A stretch of DNA of 64,000 bases from Prostheceraeus crozeri (lineage: Eukaryota > Platyhelminthes > Polycladida > Euryleptidae), in the NCBI GenBank assembly GCA_907163375.1, contig CAJQUW010015437.1, positions 1,178,001-1,242,000 on the forward strand, written 5' to 3'. Below the pieces are notes generated by a model. That model was given only the letters and a program-made list of their open reading frames with translations, did not search any database and was not told where the DNA came from. Numbering within the stretch: position 1 is the stretch's first letter; each line of letters starts with the position of its first letter. This document shows, in pieces, positions 1 to 12,819 of the stretch. A program made the translations under genes and the position numbers.

Positions 1-68
1 ATATCATTATTACTATTATTAGCCTGCCACATGCGAATTCCGACCACTTTTTCCGTGACCATTGCTGG

Positions 69-760
69 ATTTCACCTTTAAAATACGGGCAGTATGGGTA
101 CAATGTTTATCTTTTCAATGATTCGAATGAATGAGTCATAAAGCAGCAATAAAGCAAGTGAATTTCAACTTCAAGAGAAACTTCAAAAGAAAACACAACT
201 TCCTTGTCAGTACAGCCTGTCACTCGAAAGATGAGAAATTTACAAACATTAAACTTAATGCCGCCTCGAAACTCCAGCCTCTTGACCAAGGTTTTATTCA
301 ATTGAAGCTGGGACATTCCCATAACGACGTCTAAATGTTTCATAATTTTAATAAACTTATATTTAATAAGACTTAAGGGTTGCCCTTAAGAGGACAGGTG
401 GTGCGTTCCCACCGGCAGACATTAAACGTTCAAGGCGCGTCAAACTTTTGACTATCCTAGGACTACATTTTAGAGCCAAACTTAACGAGATCGGTGTGGA
501 GGACCTTCCCACTAGTCCATTTTTCAATCAGCGCTTCTAAAGCGGGGCTGGACCTTACCCCTAATGGTCCTTTGACTTGTGATCCTCGACAAATGCATGA
601 ATGCATGAAGGTTTTTAAGCACAAAGACTTGACGGATCTGATTGCGTGCCGGGCGGACCTTCCCGGTGATCCATTACATAGCGCTACACGGGCTGGACTT
701 CACCCTTAAGTGTACGAGATCGTACAAGGCCGCTTAACAAGTGATCTCCTTGATCAAAGT
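69..760. repeat. degenerate tandem repeat
   Basis: Variants of a short GC-richer motif recur: GCTGGATTTCACCTTT near 69, GGCTGGACCTTACCCC near 547 and GGGCTGGACTTCACCC near 690, alternating with GGACCTTCCC near 503 and 656. The two GGACCTTCCC copies are about 153 bp apart, and each is followed by an AGCGCT motif and a GGCTGGAC motif. I read this as two or more decayed copies of a roughly 150-bp unit. No coding function is visible. Confidence 0.35.
131..334 (+). pseudogene. pogo/Tigger-like DDE transposase fragment
   Basis: The reading frame contains LNAASKLQPLDQGFIQ. It resembles the conserved block (PPNTTS-LQPLDQG-I type) near the end of the DDE domain in pogo/Tigger/Jerky-like transposases. 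Only about 20 residues are convincing. The similarity stops after FIQ and no upstream catalytic aspartates are seen. A second piece with pogo-type C-terminal features lies at 2298-2876 on the same strand, so the two may be parts of one element split by the insertion(s) between. The family call rests on this short motif. Confidence 0.4.
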
Positions 761-1199
761 TTCAGGCTCGATTGAACTTATATATAAATAGACACTTAGT
801 AATCACCATGTCAACCCCATGGAGACCAGTAACCGACACGGTCCATTCATCACACTAGGGCAGTTAGCGATAAAAACAACGTTAAAACAAATAAAACAAT
901 AGCCAGTCGTCAGCAGGTACCCGCCTGGTCGCGTTTCGGCCCCTCTACCTAAACGCTCAGGCGGGCAGGCAGGCGGGGCCCCGCATAAACTAATATGCGG
1001 CTGGCATTCTAAAATCAATACAGTAATGATATGTGTAATAATAAGTAATACTGATAGTAATAGTAAAAACAAAAACGAAACAAGCGCAAAAGACGGATAC
1101 AACCAAAACAAACTAAAATATATGTGTGAAATACTGAAATGGTGTAACCAATAAAAAAATGCTAAGAAAACAAACAAACAGTGTTAATTTTATTGTTTA

Positions 1200-2296
1200 A
1201 AATGCGCACTGCGATGTCAGCTGCCTGGCTGAGAAATATCCAACCTTGATTAGAAAAATGTTATGACCGGTTAGGATTTTATTGTATAATTACATTTATT
1301 ATATCTAAATTACCGGTAAAAACATGCCCATAAGGCTCATAAACAAAACTGGTCATCGAGTCACAGCTGTAATCGCTCTGTAAAATGCCAACAACTTCCT
1401 GAATTGTCAGGATATTAAGAAACTTACTATAATTGAAGAATTTCAAACAAATAGGTTTACTAAGTTTATGGTACACTTTGGGAGGATATAGATGTTTCGC
1501 TTTTTTTGGAACTAAAGCACAGACACTTTTGTCAGTAAATACAGAAGGTAAATGAAGTTTGTCAACTAAATGAGACTTGAAAGGAATCACTATATGCGTT
1601 TTGTCTTCGGTAGAGCTGTCCTTCCTGTTTCTATATAATTTACTATGAACATATGTTGTCAAAACGAAAGATAGGTCATTCGACTGATCAAGAAGCCTAG
1701 AAAACATAATTTTAAGCATGCTATCACTAATCGATTTCAAGCAATTATAGAAATTTCTTATTTTGTTGCTCTTCATCAACTCTTGAAGCTCCTTGAGAAT
1801 ATCCTCACAACTATTAGATGGAGGATATTTCTTTCTACCCGACTTCCTAAGGCCATGGCTTCTCTTACGTCTGCTAATAGGAGAACTAAAAAATGAAAAT
1901 GAATTTGCAGTGTTCTGAGAGTCGCAACCTCCGCCTAACACTCTGTCATTCAAACCTAAAGGATGCAAGGTGTTCAGCGTTCTTATATGAAAATCTTCCT
2001 TACTGTTAAGCTCGAAGGCAATTTCTGTATCAGATTTATTACGAACATCGACAAAGTCAATAATTTGTATGCTTACATCATCCCAACTGTGATTAGAACT
2101 ATTAAATTATTAATACGTATTGAGATGATTCTTTTGAACAGATTGTCGATGCCCATTAAGTCTACAATATAATGGCTGTTTTGTCTGTCCAACATACTGG
2201 ACCCCACATGATTGATATGTGATCAAATATATTACATGTCTACTCTTAAGAACAAAAAATTTAAGTCTTCTACAGACGTCGTCTATTATTTCGAAT
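1200..2296 (-). pseudogene. Penelope-like retroelement with N-terminal GIY-YIG (Naiad-like), decayed
   Basis: On the minus strand a GIY-YIG nuclease comes first. At about 2296-2110 the frame reads HVIYLITYQSCGVQYVGQT, then KQPLYCRLNGHR. Two adjacent stops (TAATAA) follow at about 2107. The same frame then continues through a FNSSNHSWDDV block to RTLNTLHPLGLNDRV near 1970. A basic linker follows (RRKRSHGLRKSGRKK), then the N-terminal part of a Penelope-type reverse transcriptase ending in GHVFTGNLDII at about 1290. The remaining RT is frameshifted and lost by about 1200. In classical Penelope elements GIY-YIG follows the RT. The reverse order here is the permuted arrangement described for the Naiad clade. 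The copy is 3'-truncated and inactive. Host genes do not combine these domains, so element identity is fairly secure; the clade call is inference. Confidence 0.7.
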
Positions 2297-2297
2297 T

Positions 2298-2876
2298 ATG
2301 GCAAACATCAGCTCCGGTTCTGACGACATGCAATCGTTGATGTCCTCTGCCAATGTCCTTGATTCTTCTCAATGGATTGGAAGTACCGTCAAAGAGGTAA
2401 AACCATCAACCGACAAGAATAGTTTTATTCATGCTGAATTTCCGAAATCATTACTATCATCAGTCACTGATGAGGAAGAACAAATAGCCGATAACAGTTA
2501 AGTCCGGTAATTGATTGAAAATATCTCAGCTTCTGTTGCTGCTCCCGAACCTTTCACGTTGGTGAGTGCTTGGCTGTCGATGATGACCTTCCTTCTCCGG
2601 AAGAGTCATCGGAAGGTTGACAGATGGATCTTATGAATGATATCTCATCTGATGACATGAATCAGGATACTGCAGCTTTATGAAAACGTTGAAGATATTC
2701 CTGATATGAAGACGTCTATTATTTGGCTCCATAAAATAAAGGAAATGGTCTTACAAAGAGACCTTGCATCCGTAGTGGATCTATGTGGGTCAGGGCAAGA
2801 AATCTTGCAAACGAAAATGTCTTTCCTAAAACTCAAGGAAGCTAAAATCACAGACTTCTTTCAAAAAAGTCTGTAA
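2298..2876 (+). pseudogene. possible pogo/Tigger transposase C-terminal region, broken
   Basis: An open stretch at 2298-2501 is acidic and serine-rich. After stops, a second frame at 2706-2876 ends in KEAKITDFFQKSL. ITDFF preceded by a basic/polar residue resembles the PCNA-interacting peptide that closes many pogo/Tigger-type transposases. This would be the downstream end of the element whose DDE fragment lies at 131-334, with a Naiad-like Penelope copy inserted between. No domain database match can be claimed, so this is a weak call based on the terminal motif and co-orientation. Confidence 0.35.
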
Positions 2877-2879
2877 AGT

Positions 2880-4527
2880 AGAAGTTAAATGCTTGTACAT
2901 TGCAATTTCTCTACAATACATACTAAGTCTCCGAATAAAGCCTGCATTTAAATGTTGACTTATGCTTTAATTTCTTTCTATAGTTGCTGTACTCTTCTAT
3001 TTTAGCTAATTTGATTTTTACTTGCGAGTGCCTAGCGTACTAAAAACTAATATATACCTACATGTATTATAGGCCTGCTTAGTTTTCACCTTTTTGATGA
3101 TTTGAGACTAACCTGACAATTGCGGGCAACTGAGAAATACAACCACTTTAAAAAATTCCCTTGAGTGGCCGCAATTCTCAGGTTTTAATTTATAACTGAA
3201 AATTGGTTTATCTACTAATCGCATGTACGACATTGAGGTGTCATGCTGGAGTCCAGCATCAACTTGCAAGATTCACTTTATTAAGGTAGACTTGAAAAAA
3301 ATGAGGCTTGTCGAACTTGAACCCTCGGAAAATGCCACTCGCTCTGTCAACTGCGATGAGTGAAGTCGACCTGAGCTAATTAATTGTGTATCCAATGTCA
3401 GCCGGTGTTACGCTAATTAGGCTAACCGAGTTATCCAAAGTGAAACTCAAAGTAAGTATATAAGAGAAGTATGCAATCAAAGCATGATTTGTGGGGACAT
3501 CTATGATATTACTTTTTCGCCAGCTCTTATAAGCAGCTTTATTTGATATCTCAATTGATTATAGAAGAGTATTGAAATATTGAATGAAGTTGACTGAATA
3601 GCTATGTCAAAACTATGGAACTAAGATTAATGTCATAGCTATACACAGTTGTAGATATAATAGAATCTAGAACTGACACAGAAATCAGTCGAATTTCGCA
3701 TTACTGGAAAGAAGGCAGGTCATATTGATACATAAATGTTTTCGATACTTTAATCATGATGAAGTGTTGAACAATACGATTTATTGTTTTTGACTGACAA
3801 GAAACATTAAATTACCTTTTTTCTGAGATAATGAATTCATACGATCGCACCTTCATTATAGCGATTGTCGATGAAATTAAACTGAAAAGAAAAATAGCAT
3901 GTTAAGGAATACGTAAGGTTTGAGAAGTTCAAAAGCATGGCACTGGGTCCCCCTGAAAATCATTCAGTATTATCCACTCATTGGTGGGGGAATCACCGGG
4001 TTCCAACCGGCTCATTGTTGCCCAGTTTTGCTTCACATTAATCAAACTGATGCGATGAACAGAACTGGACGACACAAATTCAATAAAACTTAATGATGAC
4101 ATCACGAAATAAAAACAGATGTAATGTCCATTCAATAAGAAAGATTTTAAATTGGAAAAGATAACAAGGATATGAAATATTTTAGTTTAAGAAAGACTCG
4201 TAATGTGGCATACATGTCAGTATAAATAAATAATTGAACAAATGTGAATTAAACAAAAGCGCAATGCATTAAAGGTGAACGCATATAGGAAGCATATTCT
4301 GAATGATGAACTTATAATAATACATGTAACTAACACATAGGGAATTATGAAAGTATAAAAAAATGTGCATAGCAATTATTTTCTAGAAATGTCATTTGCA
4401 TGAAAGATATGAATATAATTTTTTTGCATATGTTTTTGTAGAAATGTGACAGATGAAGAAGTGATGAACAGGAGGAATTCACAAATTAGAATAAAATTAT
4501 ATATCATGGTAGAGACAATAAAATTAC
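2880..4527. other. gene-free stretch
   Basis: AT-rich sequence with short unrelated ORFs only. I see no exon with splice sites, no terminal inverted repeats and no RNA gene that I can support. Confidence 0.5.
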
Positions 4528-6517
4528 TTATGATCGTCTCATTTTATTATTTTCATATGACTTAGACAAAATTTTTCTCTTTCTTTGATCTCTTCTTTTT
4601 TTGGCTTCATTTATCTCATATAATTGACAATAAAATCGAATCGACTTTCTGATCCATATTCTGCGCAGACTTTCATCAAAAATTCTTAAATGTGTTTCAC
4701 AAGCATTTACAGTGTGATTATGAACTTCATTAGCTGTTGCTGTTAATATTTCCTGAACAATATTTCTTTTGGTTATGTGAAATCTCAATTGTCTATGTAA
4801 GAAATTCTCTAGCTTTATAAAAAACGATAATAATGTCTCATTTGGATATAGAAGATGGGAATTTACGTCAAACTTACGGAATTGTGTAAAAGAGCTAATG
4901 GAGCATAATGATTTTTCGCACTCCATACAATTATTGACCGTATTCAAGTAGGCTGAAATGGCTGAACCCGCACAATAAATGAGTCCATCCTGCTGTGATG
5001 TTGTCCTATTTACAATGGGAATGCTTAACATGTCACGCGTAGCCAATATTTTCTCTTTCCGCTCTAAGCAAGGTCTGGTAGGTAAGTACTCATGTTTTGA
5101 CAAAAGAGAAGACGCCTCATTACCTTCAATGGATACATCCTGAAAGTATATATCAATAATTTACCCTATTACAAATATTCAATGCATGCAATTAGAACTG
5201 GTTAATAATGACGAATTATTACATGAGATTGCTAATTAATCAAAATTAATCGCTTAGGCTTTCAGCTTACTTAATGTGTCCATCAATGAGAAAAAGTTAT
5301 TTTCCTCAGGCTCGACAACAGTTCCTTTGCCAACAGAGCGAATCATAAGACAAGCTGATGCCAATCTCAATGTTGCCCGAAATGTCCCAGCGTTTGGACA
5401 GTAGTTATGGCCATTGTGTCCTCGGATAATACTGAAGAGATTCTGGAAATTAAATGATACATTTTACGAAAGAGACAGGGATTTCATCATGCATCATATA
5501 TATAATTCAATCATGCAATCGCATCTATATTATATGCACATATAGGTTCACGCTATCCAATTATAGTCGAAGCTCGTTAATTCGGACACTGATCATTAAG
5601 ACCTTCGATAATTAAGACATTTGAAGCCTGGCATTTGTGGTCTTAATTACCGAGCTTAGACTGTATATTTTAATTGTACAATCTAAACACAAAACGTATA
5701 TGCATGTACATGAATTACATATATGCATGAATTACCTCTAAGGCATCTTGATTAAATCGACCAGTAAGTACAAATACAAAACGATAATTCGTGAAAGCTG
5801 TTTGCAAAATTCCTTTAAGACCAGCAATACACTGTAACCAACCTATTTGGACCGGTAAATTTTTCCTTGCATCAACAATTACCCATGAATGCACCCACTT
5901 CCGAGAAGCTATCCAGTTTCTGTGGAACAAAGGGACATTAATTTTAGTAGAAATTGGTCAATTTTCAATATATCTACATTATGAAAAGCATTACTATGAA
6001 AATCTGAAGTAATAGAATCGCAAGTTTGTGACTTACAGCCAATACAGATGGAAGATTGTCTGTATATACAGGGCGTTTCCGGGGATCAGAAGAACCACCA
6101 AAACAGTTGAATAAATCGAATAAATCATTTATTGTCTCGACAAAGTCTGCAGTTCCATTAGCCTCGTCAGGTAAATTTCCAAGTTGGACATGCCGACGTA
6201 ATGCTGTAACGTTTATAGTGATTTTCAATTTTAAGGTATGCTTACATATGAATTCTGCATAACCAAAGAGAGGTTAGTGAGCATGGTACATGATTCGTGA
6301 AAATAAGATTCATTAAAAGATGCAGAAATGATATTCTTATCTTACCTACAGCGCAGCTTCTACTCATGACGTGAGCTGCTAGGGAAACTGACATTTTGGA
6401 GGAAGACGAAAGGAATACATGCGCAGCACGTATTTTCCACGCCAGTTTAAACTTTGACATTGACTCTAGCCGATGAAGTTGTACGATATGCTTCCACTTG
6501 AAAGTTCCGGTAGAAGT
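4528..6517 (-). pseudogene. P-element-type transposase, multi-exon, decayed
   Basis: Five exon-like blocks on the minus strand match the P-element/THAP9 transposase family in order. Block 1 (6517-6346) contains FKWKHIVQLHRLES and SVSLAAHVMSRSCAV. Block 2 (6254-6037) contains EANGTADFVETINDLFDLFN. Block 3 (5919-5736) contains LPVQIGWLQCIAGLKGIL and VLTGRFNQDALE. Block 4 (5442-5271) contains NLFSIIRGHNGHNYCPNAG. Block 5 (5139-4528) contains LIYCAGSAISAYLN and a CxxC, with a basic C-terminus. All have GT and AG borders. Joins 1-2 and 3-4 are in phase, but 2-3 and 4-5 are not. No THAP zinc finger or early catalytic region was found upstream. I therefore read it as a 5'-truncated, degenerate P element rather than a domesticated THAP9-like gene. 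Terminal repeats were not located. Confidence 0.72.
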
Positions 6518-7371
6518 CTACATTAAACGTGTATGAAAATTTTACACAGAATTTTTGAATAATGAATAATATATATATTCCCATCGTATATATATAGTCC
6601 CATACATGTGTTTTTCTTTGATCCTGTCTGAAAAGAAGAGAACTACAGATTCGTAGTAGGCATAGGGTGTACATCATTCTGTGAAAGTCTCATTGTCGGC
6701 CTCGTTCCCTTCAGAAACTCGCTCTGGCTGCCGGACTAATAGTCGGTGGCAAACAGGCTAGCACGTTGGCTATTACAAACAGTAGGCCTACTGTGCATCT
6801 ACATAAAGAACAATAAACAAAGCATCTAATTTTAGCTGTAATTCAATAACATGAAGGTACACGTTTTCAAATTTATGTGTAAGTGTAAATGATGAAATCC
6901 CCTTCACTAATGCATTTACTTCGTCACAAGAAAATCAATTGACGAATAACACTTCTCATGACGCATTTGAAGCATTTCCAGACTTATGAGAATCACTGTA
7001 TATGATCTCAGTGCTGGCTGAACGCGGCGGTCGTTGCTCTTGTCATGTCTTATCTTTAAATTGCATATAGTGTCATTGCTCAAGATTTTCTCTCAATTTT
7101 CTGTTTTATAGTTATTTTTCATAATTCATAGTTATTTCATATAACGCAATTCTCTTTTTTTCAGGTGAGAGATATTACCGATGCGAAAACCATTACCGAA
7201 GACTGGGAAAACTCTGTCAGCCACTGAGCTCAGTGAAGATTTAAACGACTTTCGTCTCTGATAAGTTTTATCATTACCTAGTCGAGATTAGTAGTTTCTC
7301 GATTTTACCTGACTTTCCTGCTATTTTGTATTCCTCAGGAAAAGGTACATGCCCTTGTCAATAAATCCTGT
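6518..7371. other. gene-free stretch between P and piggyBac elements
   Basis: No homologous coding block was found here. The missing N-terminal exons of the P-type transposase were looked for on the minus strand and not seen. Confidence 0.45.
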
Positions 7372-7375
7372 TTAA

Positions 7376-9860
7376 CCCTTTCGATCCTATGACGACACGT
7401 TGTCGTCACGCTTACATGCGCTATGACGACAGCGTGTCGTCATGAGAAATTTTGCTAACTGTTTAGGCGTGAAGTATTCCAGTTGCTTGTAAAACACGTT
7501 AGATGTTGTCTTTAGCGCATATTATGTGCAAACCAACTATATTTAATAGAATTAACCGCTGTAATGGTACATGTACATGTAGTAGGTTACATGTACACGT
7601 ACATCAAGTCTATTGAGGGCAAGTAATGCATTAGTTTCATGCTGCTGCGATCAGCTGTGTCTTGTGTTTCTGCTGTCTTTACATGATCTGATTGTCGGCA
7701 ATACAACTCAGCGGTTGCAGTGCGATGTCACCTGCATTCAGTCGAGCCACACATGAAGCATATTCAAAGTATTGATTGATGGTGATTGTATAATGACGTC
7801 CGGTAAAGATTGCGCGTGGCTGATTCGTTGTTAGGTAGAGCAGCTTGCACGGTATATTGTCATTTGTCACAACTAATTTCTGATCATTCTTTCAATGGCA
7901 GCGGCATCATCAAGTAGCACCAGGCACTCTACACGCCGAGTGCAGCCAGTCCGTCGCTATGGTTTTGATTCCGATAACAGTGAAGACGATTCGGACAATG
8001 AAGATACGACTTTTGATCCTCCCCATATTACAGATGAGTCGTCTTCTGATACCGATTCTGATGGCAGTGAAGATCTAGAAGCGAGTGCCGAAGATGGGTG
8101 GACTATCATCGAGCCGACAGATGTCAGTGATGCAACTAACTTTGTGTTTCTTGGAGAGTGGGGCTGGACAGATACGGAGATTGACAGTACCGAATTTACT
8201 GTGAGAGATTACATAATCAAATTTCTACCAGACAATTTGTTTGAAACCCTCACAAAATGGGTGAATGACCGTGTCCTTATTGAAAATGTTCGAATGATGG
8301 AGGAAGAGCAAGAAGAAATGCACTGGAAAAATGTTACTATTTTAGAAATGAAGACATTTGTTGGTATTACTCTTCTAATGGGCATCGTAAAGAAACCAAC
8401 AATCAGATCTTACTGGCAAACCGAAGAAATGATGACAACTCCCTTCTTTTTGCAACCAAAGTGTCTTGAGTCGTGACAGATACATCGCTATTCTGAGATT
8501 CCTGAGATTCTCGGATCCATTTGCGGTGGACCCATCCAAGAAGGAAAGCAGACTGTGGTTTCTTCTCTATTGTGAATGATCTTTGTTCTCAGTACCGACC
8601 ACTTCAATCTCTGAGTTTGGATGAAAGTCTTGTATTATTCAAGGGAAGGCTTTCAATCAAGATGTTTATTCGGACGAAAAGATCCAGGTTTGGTGTGAAG
8701 TTATTCATTCTTGCAGATAGAACGGGATACATGATTTATTCTCAAATCTATGTTGGCAAGGATACCTGTTATGAAACCGGCGAGCCTGGTACTGAGGCGC
8801 TTTCGAATAGTGAAAAGATAGTCGTTCGATTACTTTCAAAGGCTGACATGCTTGACAGGGGATACGTCCTGAATATAGACAATTGGTTTACAAGCTTGCG
8901 GCTGATAGAGTAGCCTACCTTCTTTCGAGAAATACGGGTGTTCGTGGAACAGTCAGACCGCAAAGAGGAATTCCAAAAATTCTTATTCAAAAGAAACTGC
9001 AACCTGTGTCATCGGCATTCGTTCAAAAGGACCGAATAATAGCGGTAAAATTCTGTGACAGAAAGGATGTTTATCTGATGTCCACGTGTTACAATGCTTC
9101 TCTGGTGCAAAAAGAAAGGATTTCCAAGGGCAATGTTCGAACCAATGTGCTCAAGCCATCAATTGTCGAGAATTACAATCAAGAAATGGGAGGGATAGAT
9201 CTCACAGTCTTCAATACAATTGCGCTCGCAAATCGCATGCCTGGTACAAGATCGGACTGAATTGCATTCTTCGGCTACTTTTCAATTCATGGGCTGTATA
9301 CAGAAAAGAGAAAGAAAGCAACGTGAGTTTCTTTGACTTCCTAAGGGATGCCATACGAGTCTTGACAGATTATGCAATCAACACCAAAGGGAGCCAGAAG
9401 AAAAAGACGACCATCAGAGGAACAGCGCACGACTACACATGTGCAAAAAAGAATCCCATCCACAACTGGCAAGAAAAATCCATTGAAGCGTTGCCGTGTC
9501 TGTTTCAGCAACGGAATCAGAAGAGAATCACGATACATCTGTGATTCGTGCCCTGACAAGCCTGGGCTTTGCCTGGATGACTGTTGCAATAAGTTTAAAC
9601 ATGACTAATGTCCCACCAAGTGAAAATTTGATGATTTTTGTATTTTTAAAAAAATATAAATTTTTTGGATAATTTCGACTGTTTTTGCATGTTTTCTGAT
9701 GTTAGGGGACTATTCGATCTATTTGGCATCTTATTTAGTGTTGGTTGGGGTCAGGACAACACTTTTTGGTCGAGTAAACAGCATTTGAAAAATCCCGAAA
9801 TTTTAGGATTTTTACAGGCAGCTAGGGGAGGAAGCCATAGATGCGAAACAGGATCGAGGG
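7376..9860 (+). mobile_element. piggyBac-like DNA transposon, full length but decayed
   Basis: The element is bounded by TTAA at 7372-7375 and 9861-9864, the target specificity of piggyBac. The left end reads CCCTTTCGATCCTATGACG. The right end, reverse-complemented, reads CCCTCGATCCTGTTTCG, so the inverted repeats share CCCT-CGATCCT with a 2-bp gap. Just inside the left end two short hairpins repeat TATGACGACA-CGT-TGTCGTCA (about 7386-7445). The length of 2,485 bp is normal for the superfamily. The transposase inside carries several frameshifts, so the copy is not autonomous. Confidence 0.88.
7895..9608 (+). pseudogene. piggyBac transposase, frameshifted
   Basis: The frame opens with an ATG at 7895 and an acidic, serine-rich N-terminus, then the DDE_Tnp_1_7-type core. 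The frame is lost near 8460-8520 (SRDRYIAILRFLRFSDP lies in another frame) and resumes at 8521-8913 with the first catalytic Asp in LQSLSLDESLVLFKGR and the second in VLNIDNWFTSL. It breaks again at about 8900, continues to the third Asp in NYNQEMGGIDL, and breaks near 9235. It then gives KIGLNCILRLLFNSWAVYR and, after one more shift, the C-terminal cysteine-rich finger (CRVC...CDSC...CLDDCC) ending at 9608. All three catalytic aspartates and the finger are present, but four frame changes make it a pseudogene. Confidence 0.88.
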
Positions 9861-9864
9861 TTAA

Positions 9865-12819
9865 CGGGTGTACATGCAATTTCAAATTGTCTATTGGGTG
9901 TAAATTGTCTTATTCGATGTGCCATCCTTTTTTCACATATACAACAGAAGAGCGTTCTTGTAGAAATAATGTGCTGACTGCATGAATACAATTAGGCCTA
10001 CAGATCAGTGTGCTCCGATCGAATGTAACGTGACTTAAATAAATACTTCGCATTAGCGTGTTTTTGCTCAAAATTCATTCGCTGAATGGCTGTGGGAGTC
10101 ACACACGTTTGGGTTTTATAAAAAAAGCGCAATATAGGCCTGCTTATAGAATTCTCTTTCGATGGCAGGAATTAGTCTACCTATACCCCACTGTAATGAA
10201 GTTTTTTGATCGGTAATAATCGTGGCACTTGGTGTTACGTGATTTGTACTAAGCGCCATCCAATGGGAATTCTTGCGTCTCTACCGTTTTCATTGATATC
10301 TATGGTTACACGCTGGTGTATGCGTAGGTGTCATGTGCCTTTGAAAATCGAAACTGATTAGCCTTACTTCACGATGTCAATTCAAGAAAAGTCACGGAAG
10401 GGCTTACGGATTCATTCGTTTGCCTTGCTACAGCTGATTAAAAATTGAGATACCCTGCAAGGCAGGACAACCGTTAAATGAACATGACAAAAACGTGATT
10501 AAATGATGGTAATATCGATTGCTGATAGCATCTTAAATAGGAATGCTGATAGTGTGCACAATGTAAAGAGCGAACACATGGAATTCAAAATCGCCTTAGT
10601 CAAGAACTTAACGCACACGGACGGTTTATTCAAATAGGTCCATCCATGATTGGCACTTAAATGCGCTATTATAGCATGAAGAATAATAATTGTAGGGAGT
10701 TTGCTTCACACTTTCAATAAGTTATAGGAAAGATGCGCGATCTCCCTTAAAATCCAAATTAATGTTTCGCAGTAGATGATTGAGAGCAGGTTTTGAGTTC
10801 TATGACGACTACCTACAACGATGACACACTTGTTTTCGTTTCAGCCACACTGACAAATATCACATTTTCTAAAAGTGATTACTTACTTCGCATTTTCTCT
10901 CTAACCGACTGAATTCAAATACATGTAAAACTTCAAATCGGAGACATGGTATTTTATTTCGGCTCCGAACCCTGATTCAAGGTCTCATCATCTTTCAAGC
11001 AATCAAATCGTAGCAGCAACCCAAAAATTCCGGAATTTTGTCAGACATTGTATTTACAAAACTTTACAAATGTACATGTCTAGAAATTGTATTGATACAG
11101 GTGCAGCACCTCCCATCAATATCCAAATCGGGAATTCAAGATTGTCTTTCCATCTCCGCTTTGATCTGAAGTAAAGAGAAAGGAACGTTGTGACTCAACA
11201 AAGTCGATTTGAGATTCGTCGGAGGCAATCTTTCTCTAAGTATATTTCCCCTTCAAAGCAGCACGTTGAGAGCCGCTGTAGTGCGATAGCATAGAATGTA
11301 ACTGGTGTAGGATAGTTTACACAAGAGGGTGTCTACTAGAAATTCGAGGTGTTGTTAGAGCACTTTAGAGCACAATTCTAAGCAAAATAGAGCACAAGTA
11401 TGATCAAAATTCTTCTATAAAATGAACGAAATTCTGACATCGAATGCCTTGCTCATGGCATATTTATGCATCTATTGATTAATTGAAACTATTATGTTGT
11501 TTTGAAAATAATTCAAATTTCCCTTATATTATCGCACCAATTTTCGAGGCCAACCACTTCATTCAGGTGCAGTTGGACTGCAATAATAAGGAAGTGAAGC
11601 AGGATAGCCCTGATATTAGAAGACCTAAAACTTTGTTTATTTTGAAACAATGAAATAAATAGAGCACATGTCATTACAACAAGTTTCCTATAATAAAACA
11701 CACGATAACTATTGGACAGAGTTCAAGCGAGCGCAAATGTTCAATTTATTTTCAAGAGAATTTAATTTATTTCTGACAGATCCACTCTAAAAATAAGAAC
11801 AATTTGTGTTCAGTATCCAATCTTACAATTCATATTATTTTATGTCTGGTCAGTGGCATTGTTACCTTGTTGTCAATGGATCATTGCGTAACCTCTTCTT
11901 CAATGAGAATTGATAAATTGTCCACGAAAGCACTTCATATAGTGATAAAAAGTGTGCTAGATATACTTACTGAACTATCCAGCTTGTCATACTCGTAGAC
12001 CTCGTTTAGATACTTGTGCAACTTTCGAAGTTCTTTTCGGATTGAATTACACCACAAGCTTCCCTGGGTAGACAGTCGATTTGTAGAGTTCAATGCTCGA
12101 TATTTTGACGTTCAGAGTGTGTTTAATAGTTACAGGTAAGATCAGATACTCATAGGAAGTAATTTCCACTATCTTAGAAAAAATATCCTTCATTTTTAAG
12201 AATATGCCTAAAATGATTCAAAGATTTCTTGTGCGAACGAAATTATATTTCTCGTATCACCGATTGAGACATTAGCTGTTTGGCATTAACACTACATAAT
12301 ATGAATCGAGGCAAATTATTTATGATCGAGATCAACGAAATGATTTGATATCGTCAACATCAATATGCAAATGAAAGTGCAATTTAGCTAATGATTTATG
12401 GAAGATTAAGAAGTGGGACCTTTTCTACATTTTCTACTAAAACATCTTCAATGACTCCGAAAATGATTGCTTATAACCACACTCAGAGAGAAGGGAGTAT
12501 GATCGACTGTAACCGACTCAGGTACTAAATACTCGGTTAAAAAACGACAGAACGATCTGTATATGGATGATGACACAGGTTGCGATACTAATCAGACGAC
12601 AGTGTAAATTCATAATTGACCAATTTGAAATTCAAACATGTTCCCAAACACGAAGACGGAACGTCTCCGAAATTAAGGAAAAATGAGAATGGACAAATAT
12701 CTTTTATCACAAAGTCAATTTTCATTTTTAGTTTTAGAACACTTTCAAGCTTTGTAAGACTGATGTTACTTTCTTTCTTCATTTAAGTCCGAGAAAAATT
12801 GACAATAAGAATAACTTAC
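9865..12819. other. no gene recognised; expected site of the last kanadaptin exon
   Basis: Exon 6 of kanadaptin ends at 12820 in phase 1, so at least one short exon should follow on the minus strand. I searched for a frame ending in the family's usual short polar/aromatic tail and did not find one. The remainder is AT-rich with short ORFs, none convincing. Confidence 0.4.

Noticed and set aside
3930-4050. GGGTTCCAACC as a tRNA B box
   Set aside because: No convincing A box or cloverleaf around it.
4528-6517. P-type transposase as a domesticated host THAP9-like gene
   Set aside because: Two exon joins are out of phase and the N-terminal THAP and catalytic start are missing, which fits a decayed element better.
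9865-12819. Terminal kanadaptin exon
   Set aside because: Searched on the minus strand for a short frame with the family's C-terminal tail and a matching acceptor; none found.
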